From an uncultured Fretibacterium sp. (GTDB lineage: Bacteria; Synergistota; Synergistia; Synergistales; Aminobacteriaceae), in contig CALCEM010000043.1 of NCBI GenBank assembly GCA_937900285.1, positions 1-47,343 on the forward strand: 47,343 bases of DNA, in the 5' to 3' direction. The notes beneath the pieces are model-generated. The model saw only the letters and a program-made list of their open reading frames with translations. It did not search any database and had not been told where the DNA came from. Of this stretch, positions 36,469 through 45,193 are shown piece after piece. Numbering within the stretch: position 1 is the first letter of the stretch; each line of letters opens with the position of its first letter. The translations under genes and the position numbers were made by a program.

Positions 36469-36477
36469 AAATTTAAA

Positions 36478-37182
36478 ATGAATACACGCAAAATAAAAAT
36501 AATTATTACAGGTGTCGGACCTTCGAACCCCGATTTAATAACTGAACGAGCTTTAAAATTAATTCGCGATTCTGAATTAATTATAATTCCGCGCGCAAAT
36601 ATTAATAAGCCCGGCATCGCTGAAAATATAATTTTAAATTATTTCCCTGATAAAAATAAAATTTTAATGCCGGTATATTTCCCAATGACACGGGATTTTA
36701 ATTTGCGTGACAAAATTATTTACGAACAAATTATAAAAATTAACGCTCAAATTAATAGCGAAAAAAATATTTTATTCCCCGTAATTGGTGACAGCGTTTT
36801 ATATTCGACTGGAAAATATTTATATGAAATCTGGAAAAAAATTAACCCTGATATTGAACTTGAATTAATTCCGGGAATTTCCGCGCATTCTTTGGCGGCT
36901 TCGTGTGCAAAAAAATTTTTAGCGATGGACGACGAAATTTTAAGCATAATTCCCGGCACAGCAAATCATGATAAAATTTTAAACGTTATAAATAATTCTG
37001 ATGTTATTGCGATTTATAAACCTAGTGCAATTAAAAATTTAAGTGAGATAATTAATATTAAGAATTTTAAAAAAATTATACGTGTTGATCATGCAGGATT
37101 TGATGACGAAAAAATTTTTACGGGTTCTGAAGCGTTAAAAAATATTCATGAATATATGTCGGTGATATTGTTATGGAAATGA
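36478..37182 (+). CDS. cbiL: Tetrapyrrole methylase, precorrin-2 C20-methyltransferase-like (CobI/CbiL)
   Basis: SAM-dependent methylase of the cobalamin corrin ring. The tetrapyrrole methylase fold shows VGPSNPDLITERALKLI near the start (usual form GVGPGDPELLT), then GDSVLYSTGKYLYE, which matches the GDPxxYST signature of precorrin-2/Co-factor II C20-methyltransferases. ELIPGISAHSLAAS is the adenine-side loop. The length of 234 residues fits CbiL. No other cobalamin genes adjoin it, so it is split from the rest of the pathway, and the exact methylation step is inferred. Its 3' end overlaps the GGDEF gene by 10 bases. Cobalamin is the cofactor of the NrdJ encoded at the right end of the window. 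Confidence 0.78.
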   Translation: MNTRKIKIIITGVGPSNPDLITERALKLIRDSELIIIPRANINKPGIAENIILNYFPDKNKILMPVYFPMTRDFNLRDKIIYEQIIKINAQINSEKNILFPVIGDSVLYSTGKYLYEIWKKINPDIELELIPGISAHSLAASCAKKFLAMDDEILSIIPGTANHDKILNVINNSDVIAIYKPSAIKNLSEIINIKNFKKIIRVDHAGFDDEKIFTGSEALKNIHEYMSVILLWK

Positions 37183-38024
37183 AAATAATAATTGAAACTG
37201 TAAACATTAATAAAATTTTGGTTGATGCAATGAAAAATATTCCGCCTCCTGAAGGTTTTATTTATGAGTTTTGCGAGGCTGATGAAAATTTAAATGTAGA
37301 AGCAGACGCAAAAATAATAATTTCCCATGAAAAAATTTTTACGGGTCATCCTCACAAATATATTTTATGCACATCTCATCCAGAAAAATTAAATTTGCAT
37401 GACCTTGATTGTTTAATTGATTTATGGGCTTGTCCTTTGAACGTTGAGACGGTTAAATTTTATTTCACGAAATTACAAAAATTAATTTCATCTGATCTTC
37501 ACGACACGGAATATCACCAGAAAATTTTTAATATGGCGCATTATGATTTTTTAACGGGGCTGGCTACACGCTGGTATTTAAATGAATACATCGAAGCAAA
37601 CCGCGATGAAATTAATATTACGTGCATATATTTAGATTTAGACCACTTGAAAATTTTAAACGACACTTACGGACATTTAGCCGGCGATGAAGCTCTTGTA
37701 TTAACGGCGCAGTTGATTATGAAAGAATTTCACGATGGATTTTCTGCCAGATTGGGGGGCGATGAATTTGTTGTAGTGTTATTCAAAAAAGTTTCAACGT
37801 ATGAAATTGAGAAGCGTGTAAGCTCGTTTATAAAATCGCTTTCAAAAAATTACAGCTCTAATCCCGGATTAAAAATGCTTTCGATCAGCGCGGGTGTTTC
37901 GCAGTCAACTTTTGATGTTCCCAAAACTTTTGAGCAGGTCATAGCGGAGAGTGATATTGCTTTATATCAGGCTAAAGATTGCGGCAGGGCATGCTGTAAA
38001 ATTTATGAAGACCCCGCCATTTGA
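37173..38024 (+). CDS. GGDEF-domain diguanylate cyclase
   Basis: Probable cytoplasmic enzyme making c-di-GMP from two GTP. The C-terminal GGDEF domain is complete: HYDFLTGLATRWYL (about 126), CIYLDLDHLKILNDTYGHLAGDEAL, and active-site RLGGDEFVVVL, then ISAGVSQ and DIALYQAKDCGR. No RxxD inhibitory site precedes GGDEF, so simple product inhibition is unlikely. The first 110 residues have no membrane segment; LDCLIDLWACPLNVETVKFYFTKL resembles the end of a response-regulator receiver domain, but no phospho-acceptor Asp is evident. The start (ATG 37173 or 37179) overlaps the CbiL-like gene. It ends 14 bases from the convergent transporter. Confidence 0.92.
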   Translation: MEMKIIIETVNINKILVDAMKNIPPPEGFIYEFCEADENLNVEADAKIIISHEKIFTGHPHKYILCTSHPEKLNLHDLDCLIDLWACPLNVETVKFYFTKLQKLISSDLHDTEYHQKIFNMAHYDFLTGLATRWYLNEYIEANRDEINITCIYLDLDHLKILNDTYGHLAGDEALVLTAQLIMKEFHDGFSARLGGDEFVVVLFKKVSTYEIEKRVSSFIKSLSKNYSSNPGLKMLSISAGVSQSTFDVPKTFEQVIAESDIALYQAKDCGRACCKIYEDPAI

Positions 38025-38038
38025 AATTTATTTAATAT

Positions 38039-39322
38039 TTAAACTATAAAACCCGTTAAACCCGGAAATAATGCAAACATGAAACATATAATAATATAAA
38101 TTATTAACGGCACCCATGATTTTTTTAAAATTTCTATCATCGTTAAGCCTGAAATATTCATCATCGCAAATAATCCAACTCCAACAGGCGGAGTTAAAAG
38201 CCCGATCGATCTTATTCCTAACATTCCGGCTAATGCGTGATAAGGTTCTCCGCCCAGTCTGAACGCCATCGGAACTATTACAAGCACTAACATGTACACG
38301 CTATTTAAAGATTCCGCGAACATTCCAAGAATTATTAACATGCCTAAAGTTAAAAGCGTCGCAGTCTGAAAATTACTGTCAAAACCCTCAACTATTTCCG
38401 TAATAATATTTAATATTCCAAGTTCTTCAATACATGACGATAAAAAATTCGCAGCAAATAAAACTATTAACAACGCCATAATATTCAACATGGTATCACG
38501 AATTAAATTTATAATTTTTTCCAGCGTTAAAGTTTTGTAAATTCGTAAAGTTAAAAAACTCCCAAGTAAAACGCAAACCGCTCCAGCTCTCGATGGAGTT
38601 AAAAATTTTGTCATTAGTCCAATGCTTACAACAACTAACATTGCAAAAACCCAAAATCCATCAAATAACGTTGCAAAAAATCCCTGAGATTTAATTTTCT
38701 CGTGACGCTCTGAAAGTTTTTTCTGATCTCCGTCCGAAGTTACAGAGCAATATACATATATATAAATTATTAGCGCAACCGTCAAAATTATACCTAAGAA
38801 TAAACCAACCCGCTGACATATTCCAGCGTTTAAATATGAAAGTCCAGTCATAATTTTTAATGGAGTGCTGGGCGGTATTAAATAAGTTAAGATTCCTGCA
38901 CACATTATTATTGACGCGCTGAAAGCTTTATCATAACCGGCTGAAACTAATAACGGATAACATAAACTCCCGGCAGCCGCAACAACTGAAGCCGAAGAAT
39001 CCGAAACAGACGAAAAAAGAACAGTCACAAGCACCGCAGATAACGGCATAAAAATTTTTAATCTGCCTATGAAATAATTTAATAAATCGCTGATTTTCAT
39101 CGCGAGTCCGCCGGAAAAAATTATTTTGCCAGCTATTATAAATAATAATATCGGTATTCCATCTTCGTGAATTGTCCGCGTTACAGCATAATATGAAAGC
39201 TCAGAAGCTGTTACAAGGCCGTCAAAAAAAGTTATCCATGATGCTGCGAATATACTCGAAAATAACGAAAGCCCAGTTAAAGATAAAATAAATAACATCG
39301 CAAGAATTATAATTATTATCAT
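38039..39322 (-). CDS. TRAP-type transporter large membrane subunit (DctM-like)
   Basis: Polytopic permease of 427 residues with about 11-12 hydrophobic helices. The DctM signature is readable: GIPILLFIIAGKIIFSGGLA, then FSSVSDSSASVVAAAGSL, YPLLVSAGYDKAFSASI and LIPPSTPLKIMTG. A C-terminal half repeats similar elements (GLLTPPVGVGLF). It would drive sodium-coupled uptake of an organic acid or similar solute. Two bases separate it from the small membrane gene, which is followed upstream by the binding protein, forming a three-gene minus-strand operon. The substrate is not known. Confidence 0.9.
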   Translation of the reverse strand: MIIIIILAMLFILSLTGLSLFSSIFAASWITFFDGLVTASELSYYAVTRTIHEDGIPILLFIIAGKIIFSGGLAMKISDLLNYFIGRLKIFMPLSAVLVTVLFSSVSDSSASVVAAAGSLCYPLLVSAGYDKAFSASIIMCAGILTYLIPPSTPLKIMTGLSYLNAGICQRVGLFLGIILTVALIIYIYVYCSVTSDGDQKKLSERHEKIKSQGFFATLFDGFWVFAMLVVVSIGLMTKFLTPSRAGAVCVLLGSFLTLRIYKTLTLEKIINLIRDTMLNIMALLIVLFAANFLSSCIEELGILNIITEIVEGFDSNFQTATLLTLGMLIILGMFAESLNSVYMLVLVIVPMAFRLGGEPYHALAGMLGIRSIGLLTPPVGVGLFAMMNISGLTMIEILKKSWVPLIIYIIICFMFALFPGLTGFIV

Positions 39323-39323
39323 G

Positions 39324-39731
39324 TTATGAATTTCTCCCGATGATCACGTAAAAAATTGAAACCGGATAAACTATGAGCGAAATTAAATATAAAATTCCAT
39401 TCCAGACATATTCCTCAGTAAAACTCATTCTGGATATAAAATCTTTCAAGCCCCAAATTAATACGACTTCCAGAAATATCAAATTAAATAATGATACGAT
39501 CATGTAAAGTTTCATAATTTTTTCTCCATGAGTCATAAATCTTAAATTTGTGTGATGTTTGCTTTTAGCGCGGTGCAAAATGCTTAAGATCGTTAAAATC
39601 CCGTAAAGTTTCAAACTCAATGACGACAAATATAAATCCGGAATTAAGTCCATTATTTCGAGCAGACAAATTAACGCCAAAATAATCATTGAGATATTAA
39701 CATCTAAATTTTCAAGTTTTATATTTTTCAT
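39324..39731 (-). CDS. Small membrane subunit of the tripartite transporter (DctQ-like)
   Basis: 135 residues with four hydrophobic helices (MIILALICLLEIMDLI, LSLKLYGILTILSILH, LYMIVSLFNLIFLEVVLIWG, YLISLIVYPVSIFYVII), the size and topology of DctQ or TctB small subunits. Sequence motifs are too weak for a firm family call; the assignment rests on its place between the binding protein (10 bases) and the DctM-like permease (2 bases). ATG at 39729-39731. Confidence 0.7.
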   Translation of the reverse strand: MKNIKLENLDVNISMIILALICLLEIMDLIPDLYLSSLSLKLYGILTILSILHRAKSKHHTNLRFMTHGEKIMKLYMIVSLFNLIFLEVVLIWGLKDFISRMSFTEEYVWNGILYLISLIVYPVSIFYVIIGRNS

Positions 39732-39741
39732 GAATTTAAAT

Positions 39742-40746
39742 TCACTTCCCTATTCTATTAAATTTAAAGTTCATATTAAGCATACTATTTTTTAATATTG
39801 AGAGCGTGTTTGATTTCCATTTGTTTATATATTCGTTAGCTTCTTCGCCTTGCAAACCTAAAGGAATAGTAAAACAGGACTTTAAATATTTTTGATATTC
39901 TTCATTTTCGTAAGCTTCTTTGAATGCCTGTTTATATCGTGAAATAATTTCCGGGTCAGTGCCCTTTTTTATAAATATTCCGTAGAATGGCCCCCACGGC
40001 AAACATTTTTTAAATTCCGGGAAATCTTCAGTTATTAATCTCGCTTTTACGCCTGGAAATTCTTTATCTGAGAGTATCGCCAAAATTTTAGCTCTTCCGT
40101 TTCGGGTTGCTTCTCGTGCCAGCTGTATTTTTGAGAATGTAAAATCAGCTTCATTTTCAAATACTGCACTCACTGCTAAACTGTCAGTCTGATACCATTC
40201 CTGAATAAAATAAGTTTTCGTATAAGGCTGTAAAACTGATACAGCGTTCCATGATAATCCCCCAACGTTCGTAATTGACATTGTTATTTTTCGTCCTGCT
40301 CTTGATGCTTCGACTATTTCACTGAACGTATGCCACTCGGAATCTACAGGCGAAATTATTGCTACGATGTCTGTGGCAATGAGTAAAATACATTCAAAAT
40401 TATCATAATCGAGATTTCCATAACCTAAAAATTCATATAACGGAGGATTTTCGGCATTTATTAATAAATATTTTCCGTTTGATTCCTGATTATTTACGTA
40501 ATTTGTTGCGTAAGCTCCTGCAAAACCGGTTTTATTAACAGGTGTAATTTTCAAATTATATTTTGATCCATCGACATATTTCAGCAGGGTTCTGAATAAT
40601 ATATCTGTAGTACCTTTTGTCCCCCAAGCTATTACGGCTTCGGAATTTAAAATATTTTGATCTTGCGCGTAAATTTTAAATTGGCAGGATGAAGACAGGA
40701 TAAATATTAAAATGAACGACAGCGAAAAAAATTTTTTATGCCTCAA
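39742..40746 (-). CDS. TctC/Bug-type periplasmic solute-binding protein
   Basis: 334 residues with an N-terminal signal sequence (FFSLSFILIFILSSSCQFKIYAQ), possibly a lipoprotein (SSSC). The mature protein reads like the TctC/Bug family: WGTKGTTDILFRTLLKY early, GKYLLIN, then FPGVKARLITEDFPEFKKCLPWGPFYGIFIKKGTDPEIISRYKQ-type C-terminal half. That family normally works with TctA/TctB, but here the neighbours are DctM/DctQ-like. The start is TTG at 40744-40746 with a strong GGGGGAG about 6 bases upstream; no ATG is available. It is the first gene of the transporter operon and divergent from the leucine-rich protein gene. Confidence 0.82.
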   Translation of the reverse strand: MRHKKFFSLSFILIFILSSSCQFKIYAQDQNILNSEAVIAWGTKGTTDILFRTLLKYVDGSKYNLKITPVNKTGFAGAYATNYVNNQESNGKYLLINAENPPLYEFLGYGNLDYDNFECILLIATDIVAIISPVDSEWHTFSEIVEASRAGRKITMSITNVGGLSWNAVSVLQPYTKTYFIQEWYQTDSLAVSAVFENEADFTFSKIQLAREATRNGRAKILAILSDKEFPGVKARLITEDFPEFKKCLPWGPFYGIFIKKGTDPEIISRYKQAFKEAYENEEYQKYLKSCFTIPLGLQGEEANEYINKWKSNTLSILKNSMLNMNFKFNRIGK

Positions 40747-40818
40747 ATTAAACTCCCCCTTAAATTAAATTAAATAAAATTAAATCAATTCAGAAAATAT
40801 TTTACATTAAATTATTAA

Positions 40819-40846
40819 TTGAAAAATATATAAAACTTCCGATAAT
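40819..40846 (+). promoter_or_regulatory. Promoter of the leucine-rich surface-protein gene
   Basis: TTGAAA at 40819-40824 and GATAAT at 40841-40846 with a 16-base spacer fit a sigma-70 type promoter (4 of 6 and 5 of 6 matches). It lies 44 bases before the start at 40891, with AAAGGAGG at 40871-40878 in between. Confidence 0.6.
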
Positions 40847-40890
40847 AATACAAACTGATACCCGAATTTAAAAGGAGGTTGTTTATTAAG

Positions 40891-43800
40891 ATGTATAGGA
40901 AAATTTTTTTAAGTTTTCTGGCGTTTATTTTTCTTTTGCCCGTTCAAGTTGAGGCTGCCACTTATAATTACTCGATTAATGAAACAAGATTTCCCGATGC
41001 AACTTTCAGAAATTTTGTGAAGCAGAATTACGACACAAATAATAATAATCAGCTTGATATAGCCGAATACGAAAATATTGAAATGATCAACGTAAGCGGC
41101 AAGGGCATAAGCGATTTAACCGGGATTGAATGTTTTGAGAGCCTGACGGAGCTTTATTGCCAAAATAATAATTTAAGTAAGCTGGATATTTCAAAAAATA
41201 CCGAACTTGAAATTTTATTTTGTTTTAATAACCGTAATTTAAGCGAACTGGATTTAACGAAGAACACCAGTTTAACTCGCGTTTCATGTTATGGGTGTAA
41301 CATCGCAGAACTCGACATAACAAAAAATACCGCTCTTACTTGGCTGAAATGCAGTTCTAACGGCATGACCGATTTAGATTTGAGCTATAATAAAAGCATC
41401 ACCTGGCTCGATTGTTCGGACAATAATTTAACTGACCTCGATCTCAGCAATAACACCGCATTAACTGAATTATATTGCAGCTATAACGATTTAGATGCGT
41501 TGGATTTGGGAAATAATGACGCTCTTGAAATTCTAGAATGCACTAATAATAATTTAAACGGGTTAGATTTGCGTTCAAATTCAAATTTAGAAAGCGTTTC
41601 AGTTGGTGCTCAAAATATTGCCGGTTTAGTTGTTGAAGAGTCGGGCGGAAAATATACGGCGGATTTGTCAAATTTTTTCACCGGAATTTCAAAAGCATAT
41701 GTAATAACTTCGAGCGTTTTAGGTTATGACAGTGCCGATCAAAAAGTTTCAACGACTTATAACGCGAGTAAAGCTCTTGCGACATTTAAAGAGAAACCGG
41801 CATACATGAAATATAATTACTCAACCGGTTATAATTCTGAATATATGGACGTAACTTTAACATATAGATCCGATTTGATGATAAACGCAACGAATTTCCC
41901 GGATGAAAATTTCAGAGAATATGTAAGCGAAAATTTTGATTCTGATTCAGATGGATATCTTGACGATGAAGAAATTGCAGATATTACAGAAATTGACGTA
42001 AGTTCTAAAGGTCTCACGGATTTAAGCGGAGTGGAAAATTTTACGAATCTCACAACCTTAAAAGTGCACAATAATAATTTAACTGAAATTGATGTGAGAA
42101 AACTGACAAAACTTCAAATATTTATGTGTCATAGCAATCAAATTTCAGAACTTGACATCAGCAATAACACGGCTTTAACACAGTTGAGATGTCAGAGTAA
42201 TAAATTATCAGAACTCGATGTAACTAATAACACCGCTCTTACCGCGCTTTACTGTACAAATAATAATTTAGCTGAATTGGATTTGAGTGCGCAGACTGCT
42301 TTAAGTACTAGAAATATCAGCGGGCAAAATATAGATAATCTGATAATTATAAAGAGCAGTGATCAAAGCACGTATTATGTTGATTTAAATAATTATGTTG
42401 ATGATGTTTCAAAAATTAACAGTGTTACGGCAAAAGATTCATCGAATAATTCAATAACTGTTACATATTCTGACGGTGTTGCGACATTTGATGAGCTTCC
42501 GGAGAGCGTTACATATAATTATGATACTGGTTATAAAACATCTACATTGATGGGCGTAACTTTAACCGCTTCAAATTCGCCTGTGATATTGACATCAGAA
42601 CTTGAAAATATAACGGTCGATGATATAAACGCTAATGATTCATATAGTTTTACACTTGAGGCGACTGGAGCTGCTTCTATAGTTTGGACAGTGAGCGGTG
42701 ATGACAGTTTACCGGATGGTTTAGAACTTGACGAGGACACGGGAGAAATTTCCGGAACTCCAACGAGCTACGGTAATTTTAAATTTGGAATAGTTGCGAC
42801 AAATAGTTACGGGTCGGACGCAAAAGAATTTAATTTAAAAATTCCTGCAGTAGCACCAGTATTAACGCTCGGAGCTTTGAGCCTTGATGCTGCGGCGTTC
42901 GGAGAAGCATACAGCGTGACAATTACAGCAACTGGAACGCAGCCAATAAATTTAAGTTTATCGAGTGGCACATTACCAGATGGTTTAACATTTAACGCGA
43001 GCACCGGCGAAATTTCTGGAACTCCAACGAAGGGCGGAACATTTGAATTTACGATCGAAGCTTCGAACCGTGTCGACTCTGATAAAGTTACGTACACTAT
43101 TGAAGTAACAGTTGAAGAAAATAAAAAACCTTCAATTACGACGAGTTCATTAAGCTCAGGAATTTTGAAAAATAGTTACAGCGAAACTGTTACGGCTGAT
43201 GGAGAAGATACTATAACTTTTAAAATTTCGTCTGGAAGTTTGCCGACTGGGTTAAAAATTGATTCTGACACCGGAGAAATTTCCGGGACTCCAACAAAAA
43301 AAGGAACGTATACATTTACGGTAAAAGCTGAAAACGATTACGGATCAGACACGGCAGAATTTAGCATAACAATAACAGAAGTGCCGGTCATCAGCACAAA
43401 ATCTCTATTAAATGGAACGATCAATAAAAAATATTCTTCAAAACTCGCTGTAAGTGCTGGAAGTCCTGTTACATGGGCTTTAACTAATGGGACGCTGCCT
43501 GCAGGTTTGGAATTTAACGGCGAGACCGGGCAAGTTTCCGGGACTCCGACTGAAACATGTTCGGGACTTGAATTAACGTTTATAGCTTCGAATGATGTGG
43601 GAAGCGCAGAAAAAACTGTAACATTGACGATAAAAGGCGTAAAACCTAAAATTGCTTCAGTTGCAAAAGATTTCAGCGCCGGAGTTGTAGGCGAGTCATA
43701 TTCCGGAACTCTTGAATACACCGGGACTGAAACCGTAACTATAACCGCCGAAAAATTGCCGGATGGTTTGAGCGTGTCGAGCACTGGAGAAATTTCCGGG

Positions 43801-45117
43801 ACTCCAACAAAATCGGGAAATTACAGCGTGAAATTTAAAGCGACGAACGATACAGGTTACGTAACGAAGAGTATAAAAATTGTTATATATGATAAGCCTG
43901 TAATATCGACCGCAAAAATTAAAGAAGGCACGACCGGAAAAAGTTACAGCGCAAAATTAACATTATCAGCCGGACCAAAATCTGTAACTTGGAGTTTAAG
44001 CGACGGGGCGACATTGCCGGATGGTTTAACATTTGTTGAGAAGACTGCGACTATAAAAGGCAAGCCGACGGGATTCGGGACATATACATTTAACGTCAAG
44101 GCTTCGACGGTTGCGGGAGATGCTACAGCGGATGTGACAATAAAAATAAATGCAGTTCCTCCAAAAATTTCAACTTCGAGCCTCAAAAAAGGAACTATGA
44201 ACGCAAATTATTCCGCAAAATTAAAAGCTTCAAAAGGCACTGCGCCAATCACCTGGAGCACTTCGAGCACTTTGCCGGCAGGTTTAACGCTTGATGCCAG
44301 CGAGGGAACTTTAAGCGGAACACCAACCGAAGCCGGAGAATTTAGTTTAACGATAGTTGCGACGAATGCAGCAGGAGAGACCGCCGAAAAAACTTATAAA
44401 CTCGTAATAAAGCCAGAAAAACCCGTAATCGATACCGCGAGCCTTCCCGATGGAACTGTTGGGAGTTCATACAGTGCACAAATGCAAGTTTCACAGGGCG
44501 TAAATATTACGTGGTCATGGTCTGGTACGAAGCCTGCGGGGTTGACGATAAGCGAATCAGGATTAATTTCAGGAACGCCAACGAAAGCAAAAAATTATAA
44601 AGTCAAAATAAAGGCTAAAAATTCGGCTGGTTCTGCTTCAAAAAGTTTCACGTTAATTATTGCTGGTTCTGCTTCTGATACTTCTGCGCCTTATGAATTT
44701 TCAACAGCAACAGCAACAACTACAGCTTCGACAGGTTTCAGCGGTGAATTAATCGAAAATACTCGCGAAGGTTTAACGCCTGAAATGGTGAATTTAGCAC
44801 AGAGCGATGAATATTTAATAGCTGCGGTGTTACCAGAAATCAGCGTGACTGAATCGGGATTTTATGAAATTCCTGTTGAACTTGACGAAGAAATTCCGGA
44901 AGGTCTTGAACTTGTTTGGAAATCATTCCCAGTTTATGATGACGATGAAGCTGAAGCCGAAGCCGACGACGAAAACGAAAGCGACATTGCAGAATTTTAC
45001 GATGAATCCGGCGAAGAAGTTACAGAAGTTCCGGAAAGTCATTTTATAACGGTGTCGGTATATTTGGAGGCTGGAACGATTTACGAGCCAATTATCGCGG
45101 TGAAAGTTGAGAAATAA
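40891..45117 (+). CDS. Large secreted protein: two EF-hand-like/leucine-rich modules plus eight Ig-like (PIG) domains
   Basis: Secreted protein of 1408 residues; ATG 40891 (12 bases after GGAGG) is preferred over an in-frame TTG at 40879. A signal peptide ends at VQVEA. Two homologous modules follow (about residues 20-325 and 330-560). Each opens with FPDxxFRxxV and a DxDxDG-like calcium loop (DTNNNNQLDIAE; DSDSDGYLDDEE). Leucine-rich repeats of 21 residues (LxxLxCxxNxLxELDLSxNTAL) come next, and each module closes with a YNYxTGY segment. Eight putative-Ig (PIG) domains come next, each with LPxGLxxxxxTGEISGTPT. The last 130 residues are acidic (DDDEAEAEADDENESD), with no Synergist-CTERM and no anchor that I recognise. 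A role in adhesion is inferred. It has its own promoter and a strong terminator. Confidence 0.9.
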   Translation: MYRKIFLSFLAFIFLLPVQVEAATYNYSINETRFPDATFRNFVKQNYDTNNNNQLDIAEYENIEMINVSGKGISDLTGIECFESLTELYCQNNNLSKLDISKNTELEILFCFNNRNLSELDLTKNTSLTRVSCYGCNIAELDITKNTALTWLKCSSNGMTDLDLSYNKSITWLDCSDNNLTDLDLSNNTALTELYCSYNDLDALDLGNNDALEILECTNNNLNGLDLRSNSNLESVSVGAQNIAGLVVEESGGKYTADLSNFFTGISKAYVITSSVLGYDSADQKVSTTYNASKALATFKEKPAYMKYNYSTGYNSEYMDVTLTYRSDLMINATNFPDENFREYVSENFDSDSDGYLDDEEIADITEIDVSSKGLTDLSGVENFTNLTTLKVHNNNLTEIDVRKLTKLQIFMCHSNQISELDISNNTALTQLRCQSNKLSELDVTNNTALTALYCTNNNLAELDLSAQTALSTRNISGQNIDNLIIIKSSDQSTYYVDLNNYVDDVSKINSVTAKDSSNNSITVTYSDGVATFDELPESVTYNYDTGYKTSTLMGVTLTASNSPVILTSELENITVDDINANDSYSFTLEATGAASIVWTVSGDDSLPDGLELDEDTGEISGTPTSYGNFKFGIVATNSYGSDAKEFNLKIPAVAPVLTLGALSLDAAAFGEAYSVTITATGTQPINLSLSSGTLPDGLTFNASTGEISGTPTKGGTFEFTIEASNRVDSDKVTYTIEVTVEENKKPSITTSSLSSGILKNSYSETVTADGEDTITFKISSGSLPTGLKIDSDTGEISGTPTKKGTYTFTVKAENDYGSDTAEFSITITEVPVISTKSLLNGTINKKYSSKLAVSAGSPVTWALTNGTLPAGLEFNGETGQVSGTPTETCSGLELTFIASNDVGSAEKTVTLTIKGVKPKIASVAKDFSAGVVGESYSGTLEYTGTETVTITAEKLPDGLSVSSTGEISGTPTKSGNYSVKFKATNDTGYVTKSIKIVIYDKPVISTAKIKEGTTGKSYSAKLTLSAGPKSVTWSLSDGATLPDGLTFVEKTATIKGKPTGFGTYTFNVKASTVAGDATADVTIKINAVPPKISTSSLKKGTMNANYSAKLKASKGTAPITWSTSSTLPAGLTLDASEGTLSGTPTEAGEFSLTIVATNAAGETAEKTYKLVIKPEKPVIDTASLPDGTVGSSYSAQMQVSQGVNITWSWSGTKPAGLTISESGLISGTPTKAKNYKVKIKAKNSAGSASKSFTLIIAGSASDTSAPYEFSTATATTTASTGFSGELIENTREGLTPEMVNLAQSDEYLIAAVLPEISVTESGFYEIPVELDEEIPEGLELVWKSFPVYDDDEAEAEADDENESDIAEFYDESGEEVTEVPESHFITVSVYLEAGTIYEPIIAVKVEK

Positions 45118-45138
45118 ATTTTAATTTTTTAATTTAAT

Positions 45139-45173
45139 TCCTCTCCTTTAATTTTCGGGAGAGGATTTTTTTT
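45139..45173 (+). terminator. Intrinsic terminator after the leucine-rich protein gene
   Basis: Perfect 8-bp stem (TCCTCTCC at 45139-45146 with GGAGAGGA at 45158-45165), 11-base loop and a run of eight T at 45166-45173. It lies 22 bases after the stop codon, between this gene and the convergent nrdJ. Confidence 0.88.
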
Positions 45174-45193
45174 ATTTTTTATTTTTTATTTTA

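Noticed and set aside
36434..36477. Cobalamin riboswitch before the CbiL-like gene
   Set aside because: The gap is only 44 bases, far too short for this riboswitch.
37108..37346. Identical 18-base string in the CbiL-like and GGDEF genes (37108-37125 and 37329-37346)
   Set aside because: Both copies lie in coding frames that read EKIFTG and are A/T-rich; chance similarity is the simpler explanation.
42531..44186. Several minus-strand open frames opposite the PIG-domain region
   Set aside because: Regular repeat coding creates open antisense frames; none has a plausible start or domain.
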